Of a stretch of DNA of 38,300 nt, positions 27,574-36,531 are shown one piece after another (the first letter of the stretch is position 1; every line of letters begins with the position of its first letter). Source of the stretch: Steroidobacteraceae bacterium (GTDB lineage: Bacteria > Pseudomonadota > Gammaproteobacteria > Steroidobacterales > Steroidobacteraceae); contig JALHTE010000246.1 in the NCBI GenBank assembly GCA_022865595.1, positions 1 to 38,300 on the forward strand. The letters run 5' to 3'. The notes under the pieces were generated by a model. It was given only the letters and a program-made list of their open reading frames with translations. It did not search any database and was not told the DNA's origin. A program made the translations under genes and the position numbers.

Positions 27574-28395
27574 ATGGCGACGCCTGCCCGGTCTGGAAAG
27601 CCGCCCCGCACGCTCTATACCCTGCTCGAGGCTCGCGGCCTGCTTGAGATGGCCATGCTGCCGGCCTGGCTGCCATTGCTGCAGGCGACGCCCCGCGGCG
27701 ACGGGCACACGGTCCTGCTGGTGCCCGGCTTCACGGCCGGAGACTCGACGCTGATCGGGCTGCGCGCCTTCCTGCAATCGCGGGGCTACAACGTCGCGAC
27801 CTGGGGGCTTGGCCAGAACACCGGCTTCAAGCTCAAGTTCTCGCAGGCCCTCGAGCAGAAGGTCCGGTACCTGCACCATCGTACGGATCGCAAGGTCAGC
27901 ATCGTTGGCTGGAGCCTGGGCGGCGTTTACGGCTACTTCGCCGCGCACAGCGCACCGGAGTGCGTACGCACCGTGGTCTCGCTGGGCAGCCCAATGCGCT
28001 TCTCGGTGGAACGACTTCAGGTTCCATTGGTGGTAAGTGCCCTCTACCGCTATTTCGCCCACCCTATGGGCGCAGTCGCGCATCTCTCGAACGTGCGAGC
28101 CAAGGTCCTGCGGTCACCTCCGCCGATGCCATCTACCTGTGTCTACTCGTCGACCGATGGTGTCGTTCCAGCTGATTCAGCCCAGCTCGACGACAGCGTG
28201 GGCCAGCACGAAAACATCTGGGTGCCAGGCAGCCACCTCGGGCTCGGCTTCAATCCGGCGGTGATGTGGGTGCTGGCCGACCGCCTCTCGCAGCCGGAGG
28301 ACGACTGGCAGCGATTCAGCCCCGACGGCATCCTGGGTTCGATCTACGATCGCATCGCAGGTTACATGCGGACCGAGATCGTCCCCGCAGCCTGA
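27574..28395 (+). CDS. Alpha/beta-hydrolase (lipase/esterase-like)
   Basis: A 273-residue alpha/beta-hydrolase fold protein. Strand and oxyanion region VLLVPGFTAGDST come first, then the nucleophile elbow GWSLGG (GxSxG), the likely acid in VYSSTDGVVP, and the histidine in VPGSHLGLGFNP. There is no signal peptide. Sequence style recalls hydrolases found near wax ester/triacylglycerol genes, so a role with lipid esters is possible, but the substrate is unknown. ATG 27574 is preferred over TTG 27556 because GAGGT lies 4 nt upstream. The 184-nt gap before it, shared with the divergent peptidase gene, holds two TAAGCTTGC repeats (27419-27427, 27524-27532) and no sure promoter. Confidence 0.87.
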   Translation: MATPARSGKPPRTLYTLLEARGLLEMAMLPAWLPLLQATPRGDGHTVLLVPGFTAGDSTLIGLRAFLQSRGYNVATWGLGQNTGFKLKFSQALEQKVRYLHHRTDRKVSIVGWSLGGVYGYFAAHSAPECVRTVVSLGSPMRFSVERLQVPLVVSALYRYFAHPMGAVAHLSNVRAKVLRSPPPMPSTCVYSSTDGVVPADSAQLDDSVGQHENIWVPGSHLGLGFNPAVMWVLADRLSQPEDDWQRFSPDGILGSIYDRIAGYMRTEIVPAA

Positions 28396-28495
28396 TCGCC
28401 GGGGCCCGGCGCTGCCAGGGTCGCACCGGGCCAGTCCAGTCCCCGACCCCTCCGCCGTGGTCCTGCCGACCGCCTCGGGCGGCCCACCAGAACCG

Positions 28496-28639
28496 TCAGG
28501 CGGCCCTGCGCCGTGGGCGGGCGCCCTTCTTTGCCTTGGCAACTTTCTTTGCCTTGGCAGCCTTCTTTGCCTTGCGCTTTGCACGCGGCTTGCGGCCCGC
28601 CGGCGCCGCCCGGCTGGCCAGCTCAAGGTACTCCTGGAA
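28496..28639 (-). other. In-frame coding-like extension after the TAG stop of the first WS/DGAT gene
   Basis: Directly after TAG 28642-28640 the same frame stays open for 47 codons to TGA at 28498-28496. It reads FQEYLELAS, which would complete the usual final helix of WS/DGAT proteins, then a Lys/Ala-rich tail with 18-nt repeats (KKAAKA, KKVAKA, KKGARP). The stretch has the same GC-ending codon style as a real gene and no ribosome site of its own. Confidence 0.6.
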
Positions 28640-30022
28640 CTAATCCCGTATGCAGAGCGCGAAGAACTCCGGATCCGGGATCTGCTCCCGGCAGGACGTC
28701 GGCGAGATGATGATCTTGCCGTCATAGCTGGTTACCGCGAACACCAGTCCCATGCCATCGGAAATCGGCATGATCGCCGAGAAATACGTCATGCGAGCAC
28801 CGTTCAGGTACAGCGGTATCGACGGTCCGGGAACGTTCGTCACCATGCAGCTCGCAATCGGCGCACGCTGGCCCAGGCCGAGGGCCGAGCCCGCCAGCAG
28901 CCGCGCCGACACCGCCAGTGTCGCCGCGGGCGCGTGCTTGGTGATGTCGGTGAGTTCCTTCGCGCCGACCGCCTGCCCGATCTCGTCGGTGCTCGACGTG
29001 TGCTTGTGGATCGAACGCAGCCGTTTCACGGGATCCACGATTTCCGTGCCCAGGGGCACCCGCAGCATGCTGATGTCAGAGGGGCCGGAAACCCCGCTGT
29101 CCGCATTGCGGATCGACATCGGCGCGATCGAGACCAGGCTCGGCCCAGGCAGTTCGTCGTGGGTAAGCAGGTAGCGGCGCAGCGCTCCGCCGCAGACGGC
29201 CAGCACCGCATCGTTGATCGTCGAGGACGGCACCAGCGAGCGGATCTTCTTGAACTCGTCGATCGTGAAACGCCGCGACTCGTAGACGCGGTGGGGCGAA
29301 ACCTCGGAATTGAACCGTGTGATCGGCAGCCGTTCCGGGTGGTAGAACGACTCACGCAGCGTGCCCAGCACGACCGGGGCGACCCTGCGCACCATACGGG
29401 TGAGCGGGGCCACTACCATGAAAGGCTGCACGATGTTATGGATCGCAGCGCGCACCAGCAGCGATCCAGCCCCCGGCGGTGATTCCGGGAACCAGGGTTC
29501 CGGCGGTTCAGCGTGCGGCGGCAACGCCGTCGTGTCGTGCAGCAGCGTGGTGATCTCCGCGCCACCGTTCACGTCGATCGCCGCGTGGTGGATCTTGGTC
29601 AATATCGCGAAACTGTCGGGCGGAAGGTCGAGGAAAGTGTCCAGGCCCTCGACCAGGTACAGCTCCCAGAGCGGCCTGTTCAAATCCATCGACCGGGCAT
29701 GGATCCGCGACGCCTGTATGCAGAACTGCCGCCAGTCACCCGGGTTCGGCAGCGAGACGTGTCGAACGTGGTACTCGAGGTCGAAGCGCTCGTCCTCGAT
29801 CCAGTAGGGATAGTCGATCTCGAGCGGGACGTGCAGCAGCTTCTGCCGGAAGATCGGCGACAGGTGCAGCCTGCTCTCGATGTGCTTGAGCAGGCCCTTG
29901 AACCGCACCCGCCCCCCCGGGGCTGTCGAGGGGTCATAGATGTGGATCAGCGTGATGTTGGAATTTGCGTTCCCGCTCTCCGCATACACGAAGCGGGCAT
30001 CTTCTCCACGCAGCTGGCGCAT
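28640..30022 (-). CDS. Wax ester synthase / diacylglycerol acyltransferase, C-terminus cut by TAG
   Basis: A 460-residue member of the bacterial WS/DGAT family, which joins acyl-CoA to fatty alcohols or diacylglycerol for storage lipid. It starts MRQLRGEDARFVYAES, the normal family start, so ATG 30022 is used rather than ATG 30088. The active-site motif is HHAAIDV (His145, His146, Asp150, Val151): the catalytic second His is present, but the usual final Gly of HHxxxDG is Val. PLWELYLVEGL and the STINDAVLAVCGGALRRYL region are typical. The stop is a TAG followed by an open 47-codon frame that looks like the real C-terminus, so this may be a recent nonsense mutation, a sequence error or readthrough. 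Divergent from a second WS/DGAT gene. Confidence 0.88.
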   Translation of the reverse strand: MRQLRGEDARFVYAESGNANSNITLIHIYDPSTAPGGRVRFKGLLKHIESRLHLSPIFRQKLLHVPLEIDYPYWIEDERFDLEYHVRHVSLPNPGDWRQFCIQASRIHARSMDLNRPLWELYLVEGLDTFLDLPPDSFAILTKIHHAAIDVNGGAEITTLLHDTTALPPHAEPPEPWFPESPPGAGSLLVRAAIHNIVQPFMVVAPLTRMVRRVAPVVLGTLRESFYHPERLPITRFNSEVSPHRVYESRRFTIDEFKKIRSLVPSSTINDAVLAVCGGALRRYLLTHDELPGPSLVSIAPMSIRNADSGVSGPSDISMLRVPLGTEIVDPVKRLRSIHKHTSSTDEIGQAVGAKELTDITKHAPAATLAVSARLLAGSALGLGQRAPIASCMVTNVPGPSIPLYLNGARMTYFSAIMPISDGMGLVFAVTSYDGKIIISPTSCREQIPDPEFFALCIRD

Positions 30023-30117
30023 GATTTGATCTCGGTCGGCTGCTCGTCGCAGTCGGCCGGAGTCTAGCATTGCGCCGGGTGTCGGCACCCCTGCGGATGT
30101 CGCATACTTCCTACGTC

Positions 30118-31554
30118 ATGTCTCGTCCTATCCCCTTGATCGACCTTGCATTCCTTTTGATTGACCGCGCGGAAGCGCCGGCCAATGTCGGAATCGCGCT
30201 GATTTTCGATCCGCCGCCGGGCATGGGCAGCGACAAGGCCGTGAGGGAAATCCTGCGCGCTTATCGCGCCACGCCTCCGACCGCGCCGTTCGACGTAGTG
30301 CCCGAAGTGCCACCCCTCGGACTGCCGCACTGGGTGAAGCCGGCGCGCGTCGACATGAAGCAGCATGTGCGCCGCGAGACCCTGCCCGCCCCGGGCTCGC
30401 CCGAGCAACTCGACGAGCGCATTGCGGAGCTGCACCGGGACAGGCTGGACCGCAGCCGGCCGCTGTTCGAAGTTCACCTGATCGACGGACTCGCATCCGG
30501 ACAGTTCGCGCTTTACATAAAGTCGCACCACGTCACCTGGGACGGCCGCGCGGCTGCCGCACGGATTTTCGGCAGCCTGTCGAGCGGGCCCGGCCCGCTG
30601 CTCACCGGCTTCCACGCAATTCCAGGCGCTGCCGGGGCCGAGACGTCGAACCTCGCCGGCGACCTGCGTTCCTTGATGACTCACGCGTTCGCGTTCCGGG
30701 AACTCTATTCGCAGGTAACGAGCCGGATCGCGACGCTGCGGGCAATGTCCGCACAGCCCCGGGGCAACGCACCTTTTGCCGGGCCGCACACCAGGCTGAA
30801 CCAGCGAGTCGCCGCAGGGCGCACCGTCGCAAGGTTTTCGCTGCCACTGGGGGAGATGCGTCGCATCGGGCACAAGTTCGACGGCTCGATCAACGACGTG
30901 CTGCTGGCGGTGACCGACGATGGCGTGCATCGCTACCTGCGAGGCTTCGGCGAGCGTCCCGCCGAGCCGCTGGTCGGGATGTGCCCGGTGTCGGTGCGCG
31001 AACCCGGAGACCTGGAACTCGGCACCAAGGCGTCGACGCTGTTCGTACGGCTGGGCAGCCCGCGTGCCGGCGTCGCTACCCGCCTCAAGGAAATCGTCGC
31101 AAGCACGGCGGCAGCGAAGGCCGAGTTCCATTCGATGTCCACCGAGGCCTCGCTGGACCTGGCGCTGGTCGCCTTCGGACTGTGGATGACCTCCGACGCC
31201 TTCGGGCTCGGCGCGTACACCCGGCCGGTCGTCAATTTCGTCGTGTCGAACGTGGGTGGCCTGGCCGGCAAGCGCTACCTGGGACGATCACGCCTGGTCG
31301 GCGCCTACCCGGTCTCAATGGTCGCCGACCCGGCCGGACTGAACTTCACGGCCTTTTCACACGACGGACGCATGGACGTCGGCATCGTCGCGAGCCGCGC
31401 GACCGTGCCGGACGCCGCCGAAATTGCGCGGCACTGCCTGGCCGCCTGGCGGCAGCTGCGCAAGGCGAAAGCGCCTCAGGACTTGACCTTGAGAAAGCCC
31501 CCGGCCCGCAGGCCGTCGCGCACCCGTCGCATGCCCGCGAGCCAGCGGCCGTAG
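30118..31554 (+). CDS. Wax ester synthase / diacylglycerol acyltransferase, second copy
   Basis: A 478-residue WS/DGAT protein with the complete motif HHVTWDG (His137, His138, Asp142, Gly143), followed by PLFEVHLIDGL-type and DGSINDVLLAVTDDGVHRYL regions. It is well diverged from the neighbouring copy, so the two may differ in acceptor or chain length rather than be a recent duplication. ATG 30118 gives MSRPIPLIDLAFLLID, close to the family start; an ATG-less extension upstream has no support. The last 26 residues (basic, with [13 protein letters not shown]) are encoded across the end of the convergent SDR gene, a 79-nt overlap. Confidence 0.9.
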   Translation: MSRPIPLIDLAFLLIDRAEAPANVGIALIFDPPPGMGSDKAVREILRAYRATPPTAPFDVVPEVPPLGLPHWVKPARVDMKQHVRRETLPAPGSPEQLDERIAELHRDRLDRSRPLFEVHLIDGLASGQFALYIKSHHVTWDGRAAAARIFGSLSSGPGPLLTGFHAIPGAAGAETSNLAGDLRSLMTHAFAFRELYSQVTSRIATLRAMSAQPRGNAPFAGPHTRLNQRVAAGRTVARFSLPLGEMRRIGHKFDGSINDVLLAVTDDGVHRYLRGFGERPAEPLVGMCPVSVREPGDLELGTKASTLFVRLGSPRAGVATRLKEIVASTAAAKAEFHSMSTEASLDLALVAFGLWMTSDAFGLGAYTRPVVNFVVSNVGGLAGKRYLGRSRLVGAYPVSMVADPAGLNFTAFSHDGRMDVGIVASRATVPDAAEIARHCLAAWRQLRKAKAPQDLTLRKPPARRPSRTRRMPASQRP

Positions 31555-32282
31555 TCGGCTGCCTTCTTCTGGAAGTAGCCGAGCACCTCCGGGTGCGTCA
31601 GCACCAGGAAGTCGTCGCGCTCTATTCCGTCGGCAATCGCGGACGCCGCCTGCTCCACCGTCAGCACGCCTGGAATCGCGCCGGCGCTCGTTGCTTCGTC
31701 GAGGCCGGTCATTGCGGTGGCGACATACTGTGGACAGACGACCGAAACGCCGATGCCGCGGTCGCCGTATGCGATCGAAAGCGACTCCGCAAGCGCCACG
31801 GCCCCGTGCTTGGTCACGCTGTAGGCCGTGTCGCCGGCCTGGCTCAGAAGTCCCGCAGCCGATGCGACGCTCACCAGGTGACCGGAACCGCGCTCGAGCA
31901 TGCCAGGCAACACGGCCCTGCACGCATGCACGTGCGCCATCACGTGGACCGCCCACATGCGCTGCCACTCGGAATCCGACTCCGACAGCGCGTCGTCCAG
32001 GTCCAGTGCCTGGACACCGAGACCCGCGTTCGATACCAGGATGTCCACACGACCGAATCGCTCGACGGTGGCTGCGACCAGCGCACGAACCGCGGCGGCA
32101 TCTGACACATCGCACTGCACGCCGAGTCCACCGAGTTCCCGCGCGGTAGCTGCCGCCAGGTCGCCGTCGAGGTCCCCGATCGCCACGCCTTCCGCGCCAC
32201 GATGCATGAACTCACGACCGAGCGCTCGCCCTATGCCACGGCCCGCGCCGGTGACCAGCGCGACTTTTCCCCGGACCTTCAC
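31476..32282 (-). CDS. Short-chain dehydrogenase/reductase
   Basis: A 268-residue classical SDR. The cofactor motif TGAGRGIG follows the first strand (KVALVTG). The acidic residue GDLDGD after strand 2 suggests NAD(H). NAG appears as VSNAGLG, and the catalytic Ser/Tyr/Lys are in SVASAAG and AYSVTK. It begins with GTG in a GTGA overlap with the stop of the ACAD gene, so it is coupled to the acyl-CoA operon. It probably oxidises a hydroxyacyl intermediate or reduces an oxo group there; the exact substrate is unknown. Confidence 0.92.
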   Translation of the reverse strand: MKVRGKVALVTGAGRGIGRALGREFMHRGAEGVAIGDLDGDLAAATARELGGLGVQCDVSDAAAVRALVAATVERFGRVDILVSNAGLGVQALDLDDALSESDSEWQRMWAVHVMAHVHACRAVLPGMLERGSGHLVSVASAAGLLSQAGDTAYSVTKHGAVALAESLSIAYGDRGIGVSVVCPQYVATAMTGLDEATSAGAIPGVLTVEQAASAIADGIERDDFLVLTHPEVLGYFQKKAADYGRWLAGMRRVRDGLRAGGFLKVKS

Positions 32283-33508
32283 GCCGAGGGCGTGAAGTAC
32301 TGGCCAAGCTCGATCTTGGCAATCTGATTGCGGTGCACCTCGTCCGGCCCGTCCGCGATGCGCAGCGTGCGTGAATTCGCGTACAGCCAGCCGAGTCCGA
32401 AGTCGTCCGACACGCCCGCACCGCCGAACAGCTGTATGGCCTGGTCGATGACTTCGCAGGCGACATTCGGCGCGACGACCTTGATCATCGCAATCTCCTT
32501 CTGCGCGGCCTTGTTGCCTGCCTTGTCCATCTTCCAGGCCGCGTGCAGAACCAGGAATCGCGCCTGGTCGATCTTTATGCGCGCATCGGCGATGCGTTCT
32601 CGCCACACGCCCTGCTCCGCCAGTCGCTTGTGGAACGCCACTCGCTCGAGCGAGCGCTTGCACATGGCCTCCAGCGCGCGCTCCGCCGCGCCGATCAGCC
32701 GCATGCAGTGATGGATGCGGCCAGGGCCGAGCCGCCCCTGCGCAATCTCGAATCCGCGTCCCTCGCCGAGCAGCAGGTTCGCGGCCGGCACGCGCACGTC
32801 CTTGAAGTCGATCTCCGAGTGCCCATGCGGGGCGTCGTCGTAGCCGAATACCGGCACCTGCCGCACGACGCGCACGCCCGGCGCATCCATCGGCACCAGG
32901 ATCATGGACTGTTGTCGATGGCGATTCTCGTTCTTCGGATCGGTCTTGCCCATGAAAATGAGGATCTTGCAACGCGGATCCCCGGCACCCGAGGTCCACC
33001 ACTTGCGGCCGTTGATCACGAAATGGTCGCCGTCGCGCTCGATACGGGCCGCGATGTTGGTCGCATCCGACGAGGCGACCGCCGGCTCGGTCATCGCGAA
33101 GCCGGAGCGGATTTCGCCTTCGAGCAGCGGAGCAAGCCACTGCCGCTTCTGCTGCTCGTTTCCGTAGCGAACCAGCACTTCCATGTTGCCGGTGTCAGGT
33201 GCGGAGCAGTTGAATGCCTCCGGGCCCAGGTGCGAACGGCCCATGATCTCGCAGAGCGGCGCGTACTCAAGGTTGGTGAGGCCGGCACCAAGCTCGGACT
33301 CCGGCAGCCAGAGGTTCCACAGCCCCGCCGCGCGTGCCTTCTTCTTCAGTTCCTCGACGACGACGGTGGGCACCCAGGCATTGCCCTTGCGCCGGTTCTG
33401 CTCGATCTCGTCGTGGAAACGACCCTCGTTCGGGTAGACGTGCTCGTCCATGAACGCGGCCACGCTTCGTTGCAGGTCCTGCACCTTGGGGGAATATTCG
33501 AAATCCAT
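32279..33508 (-). CDS. Acyl-CoA dehydrogenase, ACAD10/11 (LvaC)-like
   Basis: A 409-residue FAD enzyme. The FAD/substrate loop has [16 protein letters not shown], followed by [13 protein letters not shown]. Near the C-terminus [20 protein letters not shown] matches the ADGPDEVH motif of human ACAD10/ACAD11, with Asp where MCAD has its catalytic Glu. That subgroup works with an APH-fold kinase on 4-hydroxyacyl-CoA: the kinase phosphorylates the 4-OH and the ACAD removes phosphate to give the enoyl-CoA. The kinase is encoded directly upstream. ATG 33508 is preceded by GAGGAGG; an upstream in-frame ATG would add 35 unlike residues. Confidence 0.93.
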   Translation of the reverse strand: MDFEYSPKVQDLQRSVAAFMDEHVYPNEGRFHDEIEQNRRKGNAWVPTVVVEELKKKARAAGLWNLWLPESELGAGLTNLEYAPLCEIMGRSHLGPEAFNCSAPDTGNMEVLVRYGNEQQKRQWLAPLLEGEIRSGFAMTEPAVASSDATNIAARIERDGDHFVINGRKWWTSGAGDPRCKILIFMGKTDPKNENRHRQQSMILVPMDAPGVRVVRQVPVFGYDDAPHGHSEIDFKDVRVPAANLLLGEGRGFEIAQGRLGPGRIHHCMRLIGAAERALEAMCKRSLERVAFHKRLAEQGVWRERIADARIKIDQARFLVLHAAWKMDKAGNKAAQKEIAMIKVVAPNVACEVIDQAIQLFGGAGVSDDFGLGWLYANSRTLRIADGPDEVHRNQIAKIELGQYFTPSA

Positions 33509-33518
33509 CGTCGCCTCC

Positions 33519-34583
33519 TCAGGAAAGTTTGAGCCGCTCAACCTGGCTCCATGCCAGTTCCGCCAGCGGGCGAGCCTTGCGTCCGGTCTCCAGCGCCTCG
33601 GCGCTGGAGGCATTACCCTGCAGTGCGCGCGCCATTACGCCCTGCGCGATCGCAGCGATCCGGAACATGTTGTACGCCATGTAGTACTCCCAGTCGCGAT
33701 CAGCGATGGCCTCTCGCCCGGTACGGCGGCAGTATGCAGCCACGTAGGAGCGCTCGTCCGGTATCCCGAGCGCATCGAAGTCGAGACCCGCCAGCCCGCG
33801 GAACATTCCGGGCGGAATGCGCCAGGCCATGCAGTGATAGGCGAAGTCCGCGAGCGGATGGCCGAGCGTCGACAGTTCCCAGTCGATCACGGCAAGGATA
33901 CGCGGTTCGGCGGGATCGAAGATCACGTTGTCGATGCGATAGTCGCCATGCACGATCCGGGTCTCGTCACCCTCGGGAATGTTCCCTGGCAGCCAGGCGA
34001 TCAGCTTGTCCATCGCCTCGATCTTCTCGGTTTCCGATGCCTGGTACTGCCTGCTCCAGCGCGCCACCTGCCGGGCAATGTACTCGCCCGTCTTGCCGAA
34101 GCCGTCGAGGCCGACCGCGACCGGATCGACGATGTGAAGCGCGGAGATGACGCGGTTCATCTCGTCGTGGATGGCGGTGCGCTCCGCCGGATCCATCTCC
34201 GGCAGCGCGGGGTCCCACAGCACACGCCCGGTCACGTATTCCATGACATAGAAGGCGGTGCCGATGACCGCTTCGTCCTCGCACAGCGCCAGTGCCCGGG
34301 CCACCGGTACGTCGGTAGGGGCCAGGGCCTCGATCACGCGGAATTCGCGATCCACCGCGTGCGCGGACGGCAGCAGCTTGCCCGGCGGCTTGCGGCGCAG
34401 CACGTAGCGTTGTTCGCCGGCGCTGAGCAGGTAGGTCGGATTCGACTGGCCACCCTTGAACTGCGCGACCTCGAGCGGACCAGCCAGCGGCGCGACGTTC
34501 GCCGCGAGCCACTCAGCCAGCCGCGCGGTATCGAATTCGTGTTGCGGGGCCACCGGTCGCGTGCCTGGAATCGGTTCGCTCAT
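33519..34583 (-). CDS. APH-fold acyl-CoA kinase, ACAD11-N / LvaA-like
   Basis: A 354-residue phosphotransferase with the aminoglycoside phosphotransferase fold. The glycine-rich start of the lobe is [12 protein letters not shown], with the ATP Lys in [12 protein letters not shown]. The catalytic loop is [12 protein letters not shown], and the metal site is [19 protein letters not shown]. These stretches closely match the kinase half of ACAD11 and LvaA, so the likely substrate is the 4-hydroxyl of a hydroxyacyl-CoA rather than an antibiotic. GGAGG lies 5-9 nt before ATG 34583. It lies 17 nt after the FadE/DmdC-like gene and 10 nt before the ACAD gene. Confidence 0.92.
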   Translation of the reverse strand: MSEPIPGTRPVAPQHEFDTARLAEWLAANVAPLAGPLEVAQFKGGQSNPTYLLSAGEQRYVLRRKPPGKLLPSAHAVDREFRVIEALAPTDVPVARALALCEDEAVIGTAFYVMEYVTGRVLWDPALPEMDPAERTAIHDEMNRVISALHIVDPVAVGLDGFGKTGEYIARQVARWSRQYQASETEKIEAMDKLIAWLPGNIPEGDETRIVHGDYRIDNVIFDPAEPRILAVIDWELSTLGHPLADFAYHCMAWRIPPGMFRGLAGLDFDALGIPDERSYVAAYCRRTGREAIADRDWEYYMAYNMFRIAAIAQGVMARALQGNASSAEALETGRKARPLAELAWSQVERLKLS

Positions 34584-34600
34584 TGTGCCTCCGCGTCCGC

Positions 34601-36412
34601 CTAGAACCACCGGTCCAGCATGCCGAGAGTCGTGTCGTCGAGACTCTCGAGCAGGTCGAACTGCGGGCCGGTGCGCGGCAGTTCCCAGCGGTAGAAATAT
34701 CGGCAGGCGTGCCGCTTGCCTTCGTAGAAGTCACCGGCCTTGCCATGCGCGGCCAGCGCCTGTTCGAGCCAGATCCAGGCCAGCACTACATGGCCGAAAG
34801 CCTCGAGGTACACGGTTGCATTCGCGAGCGTGCGGGCGGCGTCGCCGCTGCCGTGCAGCACCCGCGTAGTCTCGACGGCACGCAGCATGGCACGCTCGAG
34901 CGAATCGGCGTATTCGCACAACGCTTCGTCACCGGTCGCGCGCGCGCGAGCGACGCTACGAGCCATCTCCGCGCCCAGCAGCGAGAGTGCGCGGCCTCCT
35001 TCCATCGTCACCTTGCGGGCGAGCAGGTCGAGGGCCTGGATGCCGTGCGTGCCCTCGTGAATCGGGTTCAAGCGGTTGTCACGGTAGAGCTGCTCGACCG
35101 GGTAGTCCCGCGTGTAGCCGTAGCCACCATGGACCTGGATCGCGAGGTCGTTGGCCGCCAGGCACCACTGCGAGGGCCATGACTTCGCCACCGGCGTCAG
35201 GATCTCGAGCAGCAGGCCCGCGCGCTCGCGTGCCGCGGGCGACTCGGCCGTCTGCTGCTCGTCGACCAGTCGGGCACAGTACAGGCTGAACGCGAGACCG
35301 CCTTCGACGTAGGCCTTCTGTGCCAGCAGCATCCTGCGCACGTCCGCGTGCGCCACGAGCGGCACCTGCGGCGTGGCCGGGTCCTTCGCGCCCAGCGGGC
35401 GACCCTGCGGCCGGTTGCGTGCGTACTCGAGCGACTCGAGGTAGCCGGCATAACCGAGCGCCACCGCGCCCAGCCCGACCCCGATACGCGCCTCGTTCAT
35501 CATGTGGAACATGCACGCGAGCCCGCGATTCGGCTCGCCCACCAGGTAGCCGATCGCCCCCGGCCGGCCTTCCGGTCGATACCGCCCCTCGCCGAAATTG
35601 AGCAGCGTATTGACGGTGCCGCGACTTCCCATCTTGTGGTTCAGCCCCGCAAGCGCCACGTCGTTGCGCTCTCCCGTCGTGCCATCGGCAGCAACCAGGC
35701 TGCGCGGCACGATGAACAACGATATTCCCTTCACGCCGGCCGGAGCCCCTGCGATCCTCGCCAGCACCAGGTGCACGATGTTCTCGGCGATCTCGTGCTC
35801 TCCCGCCGAGATCCACATCTTGTTGCCGGTGAGCCGGTAGCGCGGACCGAAAGGCGAGTCAGCGTCCGCTTCGGCGCGAGTCGCGACGTCCGCGAGCGAG
35901 GAGCCTGCCTGCGGCTCGGACAGGCACATCGTGCCGGTGAAACGGCCGGCGAGCTGGGGCCTGGCAAAGGCGTCGACCTGGGCAGTGGATCCGTGCGCCA
36001 GCAGCAGGTTGGCGTTGGCCGCCGTCAACAGTGCGTAGCCAGAGCTCCCCGCGTTCGCAGCCAGGAAATACGCGAAGCACGCCTTGTCCACCACCGCCGG
36101 CAGCTGCATGCCGCCATACTCATAGTCCTGTGAAGCGGCCAGCAGGCCGGCTGCCGCGAATGCCTCGAACGACTGGCGGACCTCCGGGATAAGGCGCACG
36201 CGGCCCCCGTCGAACTCGGGCTCCTCGACATCGCCACGGCGCCGATGCGGCAGGAACTCCTCGGTCGCAATGCGCTCGGCCGTCTCCAGTGCCGCGTCGA
36301 AGGTTTCGCGCGAGTGGTCAGCGTATCGCGGCCGCTTGCTGAGCGACTCCACGCCGAGCCATTCGTGCAGCAGGAAATCGAGGTCGCGCCTGGCGATGAG
36401 TCTTGAAGACAT
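34601..36412 (-). CDS. Large acyl-CoA dehydrogenase, FadE5/DmdC-like
   Basis: A 603-residue acyl-CoA dehydrogenase of the long type, with an extra C-terminal helical domain as in mycobacterial FadE5 and DmdC. FAD-loop motifs are GTMCLSEPQAGSSLADVATRA and YRLTGNKMWISAGEHE. The catalytic Glu lies in NPIHEGTHGIQALDLLARK, next to VHGGYGYTRDYPVEQLYRDNR. The first residues (LDFLLHEWLGVESL) are typical. ATG 36412 starts MSSRLIARRDLDFLL; an ATG at 36436 is less likely. It is the first gene of the leftward acyl-CoA operon and diverges from the LysR gene by about 120 nt. It would start beta-oxidation of an acyl-CoA handled by the downstream enzymes. Confidence 0.92.
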   Translation of the reverse strand: MSSRLIARRDLDFLLHEWLGVESLSKRPRYADHSRETFDAALETAERIATEEFLPHRRRGDVEEPEFDGGRVRLIPEVRQSFEAFAAAGLLAASQDYEYGGMQLPAVVDKACFAYFLAANAGSSGYALLTAANANLLLAHGSTAQVDAFARPQLAGRFTGTMCLSEPQAGSSLADVATRAEADADSPFGPRYRLTGNKMWISAGEHEIAENIVHLVLARIAGAPAGVKGISLFIVPRSLVAADGTTGERNDVALAGLNHKMGSRGTVNTLLNFGEGRYRPEGRPGAIGYLVGEPNRGLACMFHMMNEARIGVGLGAVALGYAGYLESLEYARNRPQGRPLGAKDPATPQVPLVAHADVRRMLLAQKAYVEGGLAFSLYCARLVDEQQTAESPAARERAGLLLEILTPVAKSWPSQWCLAANDLAIQVHGGYGYTRDYPVEQLYRDNRLNPIHEGTHGIQALDLLARKVTMEGGRALSLLGAEMARSVARARATGDEALCEYADSLERAMLRAVETTRVLHGSGDAARTLANATVYLEAFGHVVLAWIWLEQALAAHGKAGDFYEGKRHACRYFYRWELPRTGPQFDLLESLDDTTLGMLDRWF

Positions 36413-36531
36413 GGGTAGGCATGATACCGGCTGCACGAGCCGGCCGAGAGGCCGTAAAGTGCCGGGGCCGGAACCCAGCCTGACCGGATGGGTGTACCTT
36501 TGATCGACGTACCCGCTAGCGCCTGGAGAAT

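Noticed and set aside
28402-28420. Palindrome GCCGGGGCCCGGC after the alpha/beta-hydrolase gene as a terminator
   Set aside because: The loop would be a single base and no T-tract follows.
28640-28642. TAG read as pyrrolysine
   Set aside because: No pyl gene is visible, WS/DGAT is not a known pyrrolysine protein, and a simple nonsense change explains the data.
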